A stretch of DNA of 64,000 bases from Adenophora triphylla var. japonica (taxonomy: Eukaryota > Streptophyta > Magnoliopsida > Asterales > Campanulaceae). The position numbers and the translations under genes are program-made. Below the pieces are notes generated by a model. It had not been told where the DNA came from, ran no database searches, and worked only from the letters and a program-made list of their open reading frames with translations. The stretch is taken from assembly GCA_022495995.1 (NCBI GenBank), contig JAFEMH010000075.1:310001-374000 (forward strand), given 5' to 3'. Position 1 is the first letter of the stretch; each line of letters starts with the position of its first letter. Of this stretch, positions 52,801 through 62,220 are shown piece by piece.

Positions 52801-53418
52801 CCACGTCGGATACTCAATAACTCTGATAAAGCCTACCCGGAGGAGCTTCTCTATCTCTTCTTTAACTTGCAGAGACCATTCTGGCTTAATGCGGCGCAAT
52901 TTCTGTTTGACAGGCTTGGCGTCTGGTGTTAGCGGTATTCTGTGCTCCACTATCGAGTTATCCAGCCCCGGCATATCCTTGTATGACCATGCGAACACAT
53001 CCGAATATTCTTTAAGCAGCTCAATCAATGCTTCCCTTTCAGTCCCTTCGAAGAAGCTTCCAATCTGTGTCTCTCTCGGCTCTTCTTCCGTTCCCAAATT
53101 AATACATGATAACACCTCATCGGCAGCTTGGGCCCGACCTTCCTTTTGATTGATAACTTGCTTAGAAATTTCTTTAATGTATTCATTGTTTAGTGTGTCC
53201 GCTTCTTCTAATGAGTCATTATTAACTAAGTTAATTTGATTAAGTTGAGCATTATTTTTAGTTAATTTATCATTAAGAAGATTGGCTATGAGGGGATACT
53301 CAGAAAGATCTAGTTTTTCATTCATAGCGAAAGGGAAAACAACATTTGCAACTAATTCATAGTCTTCTGACGTGAGGTCATCGCACTTGGAAGACGACTC
53401 AAACTCAAAAGAAAACAC
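49825..53418 (-). CDS. pol: Pol polyprotein of element C: RT, RNase H, second RNase H, integrase
   Basis: The 1197-codon open frame copies the element's RNA and integrates the cDNA. Reverse transcriptase spans about residues 165-365 with YVDD at 322-325. The classical RNase H is about 465-590. A second, archaeal-type RNase H is about 615-740 (FFDGAANKRGNGVGI, NNAAEYEACIAGL, YGDSALIINQ, DRNRFADALA), a hallmark of the Tat lineage. The integrase zinc-binding HHCC is near 849-893 (CPKCQMC). Catalytic residues are D919, D980 (SDNGSHFGG) and E1015. A GPY/F-like module is near 1165 (WTGPYVI). No chromodomain is seen. The start Met lies in an acidic linker and may not be the true N-terminus, since gag-pro-pol is probably one polyprotein. 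Confidence 0.93.
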   Translation of the reverse strand: MFSFEFESSSKCDDLTSEDYELVANVVFPFAMNEKLDLSEYPLIANLLNDKLTKNNAQLNQINLVNNDSLEEADTLNNEYIKEISKQVINQKEGRAQAADEVLSCINLGTEEEPRETQIGSFFEGTEREALIELLKEYSDVFAWSYKDMPGLDNSIVEHRIPLTPDAKPVKQKLRRIKPEWSLQVKEEIEKLLRVGFIRVIEYPTWLSNIVTVSKSNGKVRVCVDFRDLNKASPKDDFPLPNIDMLVDATANYEVKSFVDGFAGYNQIKMAEADQEKTAFTTPWGTYCYTVMPFGLKNAGATYQRAVTALFHDMIHKEIEVYVDDMIIHSKGSDGQHFIDLRKFFDRLREHAMRLNPAKCTFGVIRGKVLGYMVTERGIEADPRKIQAIMEMRPPRTEKEVKGFMGRLQYISRFINQLTTMCEPIFRLMKKTASIDWDWKCQEAFEEIKRYLVNPPILRPPHSEKPLLLYLTVTDTAVGAMLAQEAKDSRVENAVYFVSRKLQGSELNYSALEKTCTGLVWVVNKLKHYLSAHPILLVSKMDPIKYLFDKPSLSMRLAKWSVFLGEFDITYVPRKAVKGRAMADHLAEFPSTEEQGLEPEFPDEGIFSIDTEERWQLFFDGAANKRGNGVGILLVDPKDEHTPIAIKLNFTTTNNAAEYEACIAGLEAALERNVKELEVYGDSALIINQTSKKWKTVDPYLQQYQIHMEELVKQFREVTFHYLPRDRNRFADALATLASLVEIPHGMSVKPFRVGRRENPAYCYEAYCCEIQADTEENKDPWYIQIYEYLKKGNVSFLGDVKAKSLQALKRLAGQFVLLDDMLYKRHYDGLLLLCVDAKRAEMIMEEVHDGLCGPHMNARMLRQKITRLGYYWVTIEADCIQFVRKCPKCQMCSNLNHVPPHELYSMVTPWPFATWGIDVIGKITPPGSNGHCFVLVAVDYFTKWIEAKSYKVLTSKKVAQFIKEDIMCRYGVPNEIISDNGSHFGGDCDKLLAEFKITRHKSSPYRPQTNGAVEAANKTIEQIIRKTAIRGRDWPEKLPLALWGYRTSVRTATGETPFALTYGMEAVLPVELEVPSLRILLENQVAEVEWLRSRYDQLATLDERRLKAMEHIRAYQRRTARAFNKKVQPLDIKEGDLVLKQQLPNKFNPLGKWAPTWTGPYVIKKIFSGGAVKMADLDGNEFKEPTNLSKLRRYYD

Positions 53419-55377
53419 ATCGACTCAAACAAAATGTATGACTCGAAGAAACAGAGGACTTGGGGGAACCAGGGGAGACTCAACAGAGGAGGCATCGCCC
53501 CAGCTCTTCAACCATGTATTCTTTCGTGGCTACGGTCCGCCAAATACGCACCAATTCTTCACTTTCCAACCATGGGTGTCACCAACGTCCTTGGATCCGT
53601 ATCGTCCGCCCTGCTTCCGCCCCAATGACTCGCAACCATATCATCTTCTATATTCGTATTCCCCAAATGCCGCAAATGTGTTCGACCATCCCATTCTTCT
53701 CGCATCCTCTCGAAACCGCAATGTTCTCAACCAACGGCTCATCCAAAGATACCGCCCTAGCCGATCGACCAACTCATCTTCGCCTTGATGATGTACCGGC
53801 TCTGATCGTGACAACCTTGCCTCTCTTTTGACGTGGATCCATGAGAACCGTCTTCGCCTTCGATCTATCAACCTCTCGTATCTCTGAAGATTTCGAAACC
53901 CTTCGCAGCCTCGCCCGTATGATCAAACCAAGGCTCGCTAAACTCCATGCAAGAGAATTCTTCGCCCTCCTTAACAAAGTAACTATTGAGGGAAAGGCGG
54001 TATGGCCTCATCTCTCGCTGTTGGTAGGGCAGCTTCACTCTTTTGATGTATTCAATTCTTTCCATTTCGGCTTTATCTTCGGGAGTAAGGACGTAGCCTA
54101 GACCTTGGTGGCTGCGGTGATCAATAGCCTCCACTATTTTCGTGGGTCCTTGGAGATGCCTGCCAAGACCCAGTCCTGGTATAAATCCCATGTTTCTCAT
54201 CATTCTTATAGCCGGCCGTACTGTCTCGATGTCTTTGTGAGATCTACCGCGCAAACCTCGCGCTCGTGCTATTAGCTGAAAAACGCTGAACATAGAACTA
54301 CCCTCTTCGTGCTGAATCTGCAGGACTGGCTTTCCCCCAGTGCTTGTTCCTTGAGATGTTACCAGATCGCTGTAAATGACTGTCACTTGATCGCCCGACT
54401 GGAATTTCACACATTGATGCAATGAGGAAGGGACTCCATTCATCTGATGCAACCATGGCCTACCCAAAGAAGATGGTGAAGGTGGACGGTATGTCTATGA
54501 CTTGAAACTCAAAGAATCATAGTAGTGGTCCCGCAAGTAAGGGGCAACCGATTATTCCCAAAACCGACCGGCTAGTAGAATCGTATCCCCGCACGGAATG
54601 AACTCAAGGTCTCAAATCTCGTGGGACTTAGATCAAGGACGTCCATCATCCTGGAAGGCGTATGTTCACCGCAGAACCGTTGTCAATGAAAATACGTGGC
54701 AACCTTTTTCCGTTAACTTCAATAGTAATGTACAGTGGTTCATTATGATCCGATCCAAACTCCGGCATGTCCAACTCTGAAAATGTAATGATATTCCCAA
54801 AGTGTATGTTGCTGATCATCTGCGTTACATCTTCTGGCTTTGTATCGACGGCACCAAAGTCGCAAAGCAAGATTCTCGTTCCAACATCATCCTGTGGGCA
54901 TACGAGGACGTTAGCAAGGACCATAAGGATATATTGGCTTGAGTTAACTTCATTGAGTGAGAATAGGGTCTTCTTTATCGGGATTCACTACTTCGGTTTC
55001 GGACCAAACACTTTCTTCGCCCCTCTATCTTCTCGGTTGATACACCTTTCCGGACCTCGTGAGTAGACTAACCCCATTCTTTTCCATATCGATACTTCTG
55101 CGTGAATTTCAGCCAACGAGAGAGGTTTAGGACTCTCTTCCACATAATCACCATTTAACGAGGCAACTTCTCTAGACAGCTCCTCAAAAGACAAAGCATA
55201 TAACAAGAAAATTCTTTATAAATTGAACTCAAATTACAACCGACACAACCGCCTCACCGTCCGTCACAACAGACTCGACCGGATCGTGAGGTCTTTCTCT
55301 ACCATAGCAATACCACTACCAACTATCTTACTAGGATTCTCTATCTTCCCTTCAATGATGAGTTTCGCACGCCCTTT
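53419..55377 (-). pseudogene. Protease and G-patch region of element C, frame interrupted
   Basis: Coding signal lies in several minus-strand frames. 55206-54988 has SWKRMGLVYSRGPERCI-like sequence ending KKVFGPKPK with two adjacent stops at 54985-54990. 54924-54646 has the protease strand (PLYITIEVNGKRLPRIFIDN, then GSAVN; active site DNGS). 54467-53868, in another frame, has GRPWLHQMNGV and a G-patch-like MRNMGFIPGLGLGRHLQG. 53867-53419 has no clear domain. At least two frame changes are needed to join gag to pol. An intron, as described between protease and RT in Ogre elements, could explain only part of this. The rest looks like damage in this copy. Confidence 0.7.
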
Positions 55378-57069
55378 TCAAAGCAAAACCAAGCATACTC
55401 GGAGAGTTTCGGCACGAACAATCCCTTTCGACAATAGCCGAGAATACATCTTCTCGTCGACAGCCCCCAGTTTCTCAAAAGCATCTTCCATCTCTACCAA
55501 GCTGATAAAATTACCTTCCACCATGTGGATCTTGTTGTTAGGGAGAGGATTCACCACAAAGTTTGGAGACTTCGGCTTCTCTACCTTACCTTGCCGAATC
55601 AAGTCTTGCACTAAACGCTTGAACTGAAGGCGAATCGCAGTGTGACCCTTGTACTTGTGGTAGTGGCAATACTTAGAAGCATCTAAGCCTTCCTTCGGGT
55701 TTAACGGTTCATAATTCTCAAGCGGCTTGACCAACCCCTTCTTCACTAGCACTTCAAAAACCTTGCCCATTGGCATTCCAAAATCATCAAATACTTCCCT
55801 CTCGCGGTGAATACTGTTATTCCCCCTCATTACGGCTTGAACATCCAAAGCAGCTTCCCCTTGCACATAATTTACTTGCCCCACGGGCTCTTTCTTTGCT
55901 GCGGTATTTGCGGGAGTTCTATAGCGGAATGAATTATTAGCAGCCCCAGTGTCCTTTAGTGGAGCGATTCCGGTGATGCCACTCTCATATCGTACGCCCG
56001 AATCCACCATTTCCCTAAGATTGGGAAAGTAACCATTACCAACTGCCAACTTGTGTCCAGGCAACAAGCACTTGTAAAAAATCTGTTTCTGTTCATTTTC
56101 CTTGGGCGGATACTGAATTTCGCTCAACTTATCATTCCAACGTTTGTAGAAGTCATAAATCGACTCTCCATTCTTTTGAAGCGTGTGCTCCAAATCAGCT
56201 CTATTCACTTGCCAATCCATGTTTGCTTGATACTTTTCAGAGAACACCCTACTAACCTTGTCCCATGTGTCCCTTTCCTCCTCGTTCAACTTCAGAAACC
56301 AACGGAGAGCAGCCCCTTCCAATGTGCTATGGAACATTCTTGCCATTTTCTCGGGTGTACAGTCTTTGGCCCTCATCGCCAACGTATAGCTGTCTAAATG
56401 TGTCTTTGGGCAAGTAACTCCTCCAAACATGGCCATCTTGGGCATCTTGAAATCTTGAGGTAGGGGTGCAACTTTGCTCGGATTAAGCATCTTGATGGGG
56501 GACACACCTTGCTTTCCCATTTGCTCGGTCAATGCCTTCACTTGTTCAATCAATGCTAACACAGTCGGGTCCGTAGCAATGTTGGAGTTCTGCATGGCTG
56601 GGGGTTGAGTGATGGTAGGGGAGGTGGAGTAGGTAGGGATATGATGGCCGGAATAATTGAAGGGTAAAGTGGGAGGGGGTAGATTAGCAAAGTGGTCCTT
56701 GGGTGTGTTGGCAGGAGGTTGATAAGGTCTTTTGGATTTGCTTGAGCTCCCATACATGTCAGGTGGTGGAACATTGTTGTAGCTGTTTGGAACATAGTTG
56801 GGTAGAGGGAAGGTAGGTGCATTGGGATTGGCGGGATTAGGAGCATTGACAGTTTCATCTTCAACATCGACCACTTCATTCCCCATCAAGATAACCTTGT
56901 GTCCCCTTTTACTGAGTTCCTCAACAAAATGATCCTTCAGCTCTTGATTGTGATTCTTCAAGGTGCGATTCTGCTCTTCAAGTTTCTCAACCCTCATGGT
57001 TAAACCGGCAAAGTAGGCGTGCAGAGCAGGCGGAATGTCATTGAAGTCGGGGTTGGCAAGACCTTCCAT
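55378..57069 (-). CDS. gag: Gag protein of element C
   Basis: 563 codons. The N-terminal coiled coil is MRVEKLEEQNRTLKNHNQEL (near residues 26-45), followed by a proline-rich stretch with THL and YSTSP repeats. The Retrotrans_gag capsid domain lies in the middle (LRWFLKLNEEERDTWDKVSR, KYQANMDWQVNRADLEHTL, YDFYKRWNDKLSEIQYP). Near the C-terminus the zinc-knuckle-like CHYHKYKGHTAIRLQFKRL lacks the final cysteine kept by the D remnant (GHTTDRC). It ends in frame zero, the same frame as the protease fragment, at a TGA/TAA-type stop at 55378. It forms the particle that packages element RNA. Confidence 0.92.
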   Translation of the reverse strand: MEGLANPDFNDIPPALHAYFAGLTMRVEKLEEQNRTLKNHNQELKDHFVEELSKRGHKVILMGNEVVDVEDETVNAPNPANPNAPTFPLPNYVPNSYNNVPPPDMYGSSSKSKRPYQPPANTPKDHFANLPPPTLPFNYSGHHIPTYSTSPTITQPPAMQNSNIATDPTVLALIEQVKALTEQMGKQGVSPIKMLNPSKVAPLPQDFKMPKMAMFGGVTCPKTHLDSYTLAMRAKDCTPEKMARMFHSTLEGAALRWFLKLNEEERDTWDKVSRVFSEKYQANMDWQVNRADLEHTLQKNGESIYDFYKRWNDKLSEIQYPPKENEQKQIFYKCLLPGHKLAVGNGYFPNLREMVDSGVRYESGITGIAPLKDTGAANNSFRYRTPANTAAKKEPVGQVNYVQGEAALDVQAVMRGNNSIHREREVFDDFGMPMGKVFEVLVKKGLVKPLENYEPLNPKEGLDASKYCHYHKYKGHTAIRLQFKRLVQDLIRQGKVEKPKSPNFVVNPLPNNKIHMVEGNFISLVEMEDAFEKLGAVDEKMYSRLLSKGIVRAETLRVCLVLL

Positions 57070-57972
57070 TGAAGTGGCGGTGTAGAGCCGGTTGCGCAGG
57101 CAAAGAGTGCGCTTGGAGTAGTTGATGGAGGCAAGGTTGTCATTGTTGAATGAAGAACGCGGCCCGACCTTAGCTCTGCGGAAGTATCAGAAAAGACTCG
57201 GTTTTAGGACAAGGGTTGACTCAATGCAGTGTACTGGCTTAAAAATTTTTTATTTACAAAAGCTTTGTACATTTTAGTCCTACAAAGGTTGGAAGGGATA
57301 CCCCTTTTTCGCAACTAACTAAATATCCTAAAGTGGTGAATCCTAACGACTAACCTTCTCGTATAGACAGTCAATATGATTTTTATGAAAAGTACCGCAA
57401 ACCAATGATAGGCCAAGATCCTTTAACAATATATAACTCGTTCTCACATAGCACGTCCTTTGAAAGGAAATCAATTTTTTAGTGCTCTTAATCTCTCGAT
57501 AGATCTTGACTTATCATTGGTTCGTGGTGACTTAGCGTAAAGACCCCATTAATTGTCTATATAAAAAAGCTAGTCAAACCAACCGGTCATATGGAGTGTA
57601 TTCCTAGAAAAGTGGGTGACGCAAGGGTTAGGTTTTAGGCTCCCACCGTGCAGCCGAAGCGCACTGATGAGTGGATGGCCAAGTGAGACTCGGAAGGGAG
57701 GCGACATGATCACCACACTTCCCGCACTTTGGCTTCTCCGAAGGGTAAAAAGGGTGTCTGTGCAGTGTGACACGGACTCTAGTGATAGTGTGAGGTGGAG
57801 AAATCTAATTCTTTTTAGAGAAAAAAGAGAAAGATTTTTTTTATTTACATGAAATGCATGCATGCAATGCAACAGTTAAGAGTAAAGAAAATAAAAAGAA
57901 AGCGAAAAAAATACAACACCATACAAGAAAACGAAAGTCTGACCCACTTAGTTTGAAAAGATTTCAAAACAG
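57070..57972 (-). other. Leader of element C
   Basis: Non-coding, colinear in reverse complement with D 28389-29095. No conserved protein. It presumably carries packaging signals. Confidence 0.75.
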
Positions 57973-57990
57973 TCCCCAGCAGAGTCACCA
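57973..57990 (-). other. Primer-binding site of element C
   Basis: The minus strand reads TGGTGACTCTGCTGGGGA. It differs from the B and D sites at two positions, both C-to-T, the pattern expected from deamination of methylated cytosine. Confidence 0.85.
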
Positions 57991-57991
57991 C

Positions 57992-59066
57992 TGTGAATAC
58001 CCCGTCCCGATGCAACGCGCATTCGGAGGTTTGAAATAAATAATTATATAAAGTCGAATCGAAATGGGATATTCATTTAGTGACACTCGATTTAAACCAT
58101 ATTAAAATATTAGTTTAATTTTGATAGTCGCCACGCCACTTTGATATAGCCCAAAGCTTTGAAAAAAGGCTAAACATGTAATTGGGTTCGGGGGTCAAGT
58201 TACAACAGAAGAAGAAACGCTATCACTCCTATTGCCCGACGGATCGGTCTTTCTAGCATATGGGGTGTTGGTTGTGTGCGGTGTTTACAGGAATAGATAG
58301 AAGAAATGGGATCATGCATAAGGAGGAGGGGAGAGAAAGAATTAATTGATGATCACACCCTAGAACATTTGAGTTAGGCCCTCGGAAGGTGCACTAATCA
58401 ACGTTCATCCTTGGGGGATTGTTGATCATGGGACAATTATAACTAAGGTGAAAGGAAAGAGATAGTTCCTAGATCCATTGGGTTTCTTTGGGCGAAACCT
58501 TAGATCATCCTCGGCTATGCACCATTAAATATATTAAAACAACCCTAAATCTAGCATATATGGCATAGGCAAGAAATAAAGTAATTAAAATATTCTAAGC
58601 ATGCAAACAATAATAATAAAGACAATAATAAAGAACAAGAATATTAAAAAGAGAGTCTTACCAATTGTAGCAAGACTTTGGGGTCGAATCTTGGCGATTC
58701 GAAAGGAAAAAGAAGAACTGAGGGTAAAGCAAGTGTAGTCTCGCTTCTCCCGTATGAAATTGTGTGTGAATATGGGGAGCCGGGCACCCCTATTTATTAT
58801 ACCTCGGTACCTGGGCTGGGCCTCTAAAGGGTCGATCGGCGCTAGGGCTGAAGGGTCGATCGGCTCTAAATAAAAGGGTCGATCGGCTCTACCACGGGCA
58901 AAGGGCCGATCGGCTCTTCTAACTGGCGTACCTTCCAAGCTGACAGTGACGGCGCTGGTACGGACGAATTAAATGATTTTTTAGGGTTTTCTAGGGTTTC
59001 GCTAGGGTTTATTAATTAACCGGGCCAGGTATTTGGAATACCCTTTTTTCGGACCGGGTACTAACA
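57992..59066 (-). repeat. 5' LTR of element C
   Basis: 1075 bp. The minus strand starts TGTTAGTACCCGG and ends GGTATTCACA. CGATCG motifs and the minus TATA occur as in the 3' LTR. Followed by GCAGC (59067-59071). Confidence 0.94.
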
Positions 59067-60797
59067 GCAGCTTAATCGCAGACAGAGTCATCTTGTGGCC
59101 AAAGAGGCAACTCATCATTTCAAACCGCAGTCAATCAGTCACTGGACAAGACTCAAAAATGTTTACGTGCAGGGGCACATCTTTCGAGGGTGGGAATGGA
59201 TCCCGAATTTATGTATGACACTCTCGCTTTAGGTTTAAATCTTTTGGGAGAGTATAAGCATCACAAGGTGTGGAGAGGTGTATGGAATCCCCTGCTGACC
59301 GACACAGTGTTTGGCTCTATCTTCCTATGATGTAGAAAGAGAAGACTTGTCGAGACACTTGAAAACTTGTCTTATTCGTGATGATCACAAAGCTACTTAA
59401 AACCCTTTATTGATGTTCGGGTTATTCAACCACCAAAGCCGATATGAGCAAATATTTTTATCAATCCTGAGGAGAAAGCCCACTGATATCGAGAATCAAA
59501 CTCCGAAGGATGGAAAGTGTATAGGGACGTCCCTTGAGGAGACCGAATTTTCTGAGATCTGTTTGCAATTTCGACCGGACCAGTTATGGTTGCCTACGTT
59601 CCCCTCCTTGGGAGGAGCTCAGGTCGCCGTAGTTCGGCTTATCTTGAATGAAGAGAATGAACGTTGAAATTCGGGGATGTCGAGGACTTTCGAGGATTTT
59701 GGGAATTTAGAAACATGTCCTCTTGGAGTGTCGATGGGAGACACGGATGTGAAGCCCCAGTGGGACGTTCACGGCAAGTGTTTGCGGAAGAGAAATGAAA
59801 TATGCTCACATGCAACGTCGAATAAACGGAGGGAATTTGCACAATCTTCGCTTGATAATATTTTGAGCCGGGATGGACTTGGCTCCGCTTTAAGCAATAA
59901 TCTGTTTTAGATCTCGACGATATTGGAATGAAACTGCTATCTGATAGGAACTGCGACTGGGTTTCAGGGTTACGATCAGCTCTTGGGTGATTTAGGATAT
60001 CATGACCTCTTAAGACGAGAGGTCGGCTAGGCCTTTGTTGACTGAACCTCTAAAGATGAGAGGTTGGCTCGCAGGGATGTGTTTGGGATTTCAAAGGTGA
60101 GGGAATTGATTTGCCTCTAAGAATGATAGGTCAATCTTGGCTTTGGCTAAAGGCAAAGGTAAGGGTAATGGTAATGGGGATGGGAATATCCTCTAAAATT
60201 GAGAGGACGGCTTGGAATTGGTTAAGGCAGTGGGAATATCCTCTAGAATCGAGAGGATGGCCGGAGTTGGTCAAGGTAGTGGTGAGGGACATCCGTGCTG
60301 TCTCTTTATTCACTCTGAGACTCTTCTTGAGTAACGACCGGATCCTCTGACTTTTTGCTTTTGAGAGGATCGCTGGGGACTATGCTCTCTTTCTTTTCTT
60401 TTTTTTTATTCTTCTTTTTTTTTTTTTTGCATTTTTGTCTCTCTCTTTTTTCAATTTTGTTTTGAGAGGAGAATTTTAGATAGTCCCCAGGATGGATCAT
60501 TGTTTTCCGTCGTTCTTGAGCTTGGAGACGGTCGATCTTCTTTTAACTCACGGGAGTCTCAAGGATAGTTCCTTTTCTTCTGGCGATGGCTAAATGGGTT
60601 TCAAAAACATGCCGATCTTGAAATGAAGGGGTATTGTTTAGTGAGGGTAAGGTAAAGGTCTTCCTAGGGGTGAAAGGTTTCAACCGCAGTCCCTACCGAA
60701 TGATCCGAACGAAATTAAGTCTTCATTGCTTTGCTTAAGCTTACTTTGAGGAAGATCCGTGCAAATTCATCGAACAACGAGATGATGAGGACGAAGG
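59067..60797 (-). mobile_element. Element E internal region, part 2, with covarying CCTCT hairpins
   Basis: Continues E beyond the C insertion. About 59150-59290 matches D 33540-33660 in reverse complement. A CTACG/CGTAG motif lies at 59588-59635. Hairpins with a CCTCT/AGAGG core and seven-base loops lie at 60004-60024, 60045-60065, 60189-60207 and 60238-60258. The arms CTGGGGACTAT (60373-60383) and ATAGTCCCCAG (60480-60490) flank a T-rich 96 bp spacer. No protein is recognised. E is cut off at 60798 by the copia LTR. Confidence 0.75.
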
Positions 60798-62207
60798 TGT
60801 TGGTGTAATGCCCTAGGCTTTAGTTATGTTTAACTTAAAACCGTTATGTATCGTCTTTATCATTAAGCATATTATTTGATTATTATATATTTTGCATATT
60901 TATTATAATAATCTCCGTCCCTAATTATTAAGAGAATAATTAGTATAATTGTCAATGGATAATCATATGATGATTATATGCATAGAGATGCACATTGAAA
61001 TTATGGGTACTTGTTAGTGAACAAGTGACTGGACTTGACCCGTATGAGATTTATGTCGTGGTCAAATATCATAATTAAATCTCATATGGTCACTTCATTT
61101 AGTCCCTAGACCTGAGATTATCATGACCTTACATATGATGAAAGTCATGTTTGATTTTAGTCAAACGATATCTTAACACGATATTTATAAAGGCTATCTT
61201 TGGCATGATCGGATTCATGATGGGAAGGATGATAAGTCAAGATGGAATTTGTCCCTCGAAAGAGAGATGTTTTGCTTGGGCCCCTCGATGAGTGATAATG
61301 ATGAAAGAGTGTGGCCACACCCCAATACGATTGGATTATCATTATACTCAAGATCGAGAAAGCATTGAACAAATACAAGTTGACGTGGACCATGACTTCT
61401 GTTCAATATAACATCGTGAGACAAAGGGAGAAATGGAAGTGTACCATTGGAAACGTGAACTCCTACGTTATATTATTTGGGTAGACATAATGGCTTGCTA
61501 GAGTCCGCTTATGTCTTATGAGGATCGATATGATCGAGCTCATTGCCAACATAATATAATCCTATTGGGTCACACACATCTAGAATGAATTAGTTAAACC
61601 AAAGGAAGAAATGATTGAGAGTTCCTGATATGGCTTGTTCTGTAGCGCGACACAACTGGCCATCTGGCTAGTTGTGTAGCGCGACACAACTGGCCATCTG
61701 GCATGTTCTGTAGCGCGACACAACTAGCCACAGAGGCGGTTTACACTTGTTTCCTAATTTGATTAGGGCACAAACTCTAATACTAATGTAGTATAAATAT
61801 GAGTCTGTAAACAGCCGAAATTGAGCCGAATTTTCAAGAGAGAAAATCACCAAAAAGGTTTCTCAATATTTCTTCCATAGGTTTAAGAATCTAGCAATTC
61901 TCAAGAACTGTTCTTGGTTCATTCTAACGTGTGGATACTACTAGAGGGTCTTCGCTCATACGACGATCAAGGCCTAGAGTTCAAATTGTCTAAAGCAATC
62001 TGAAGGTTCAAAGGTTTTGAAGACGAAGATTGTGATTCAAAATCACAGCGATAAATTGTTCGATAGCTCAAGACCGGAAAGCAATAAAGGTTGGTAAATT
62101 CAATCTCATAGGAATTCAATTTAATCGTATAGAACGGATCTTAGGGCTTTGGGTTTTGTGTTATTTAGATGCTTATTCCGCTGCGCATGGATCCATAAAA
62201 CCCAACA
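60798..62207 (+). repeat. 5' LTR of a Ty1/copia element
   Basis: Starts TGTTGG and ends CCAACA, a 6 bp terminal inverted repeat. Three TGTAGCGCGACACA motifs lie at 61641-61722 and a TATA box (GTATAAATAT) at 61791-61800. A primer-binding site follows one base after the LTR. The 3' LTR is beyond the window, so the start at 60798 is by terminal-repeat logic only. Confidence 0.8.
61641..61722 (+). promoter_or_regulatory. Three GTAGCGCGACAC motifs upstream of the copia TATA
   Basis: Copies at 61641, 61673 and 61709, about 34 bases apart and followed by AACTGGCCA or AACTAGCCA. The last lies 68 bases before the TATA box. Related TGTCACGCGACA (62503-62514) and GCGCCGCGCGAC (62536-62547) lie in the leader. 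Confidence 0.6.
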
Positions 62208-62208
62208 T

Positions 62209-62220
62209 TGGTATCAGAGC
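62209..62220 (+). other. Copia primer-binding site (initiator tRNA-Met)
   Basis: TGGTATCAGAGC matches the 3' end complement of plant initiator tRNA-Met, the usual Ty1/copia primer, one base after the LTR. Confidence 0.92.

Larger units (their letters stand above)
42635..59066 (-). mobile_element. Element C: full-length Tat-lineage Ty3/gypsy element with two antisense PMD genes
   Basis: LTRs at 57992-59066 (5') and 42635-43713 (3') differ by about five substitutions and one G-run length. The target duplication is GCAGC (42630-42634 and 59067-59071). The minus strand carries gag, protease region and pol. The plus strand, between pol and the 3' LTR, carries two PMD-type genes with their own promoters. 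Pol has two RNase H domains, a mark of the Tat lineage. Total length 16.4 kb. The uninterrupted target can be seen in the related element D at 33712-33778. Confidence 0.95.

Noticed and set aside
52664..53149. 161-codon plus-strand frame
   Set aside because: Shadow of the reverse transcriptase coding strand; no independent similarity.
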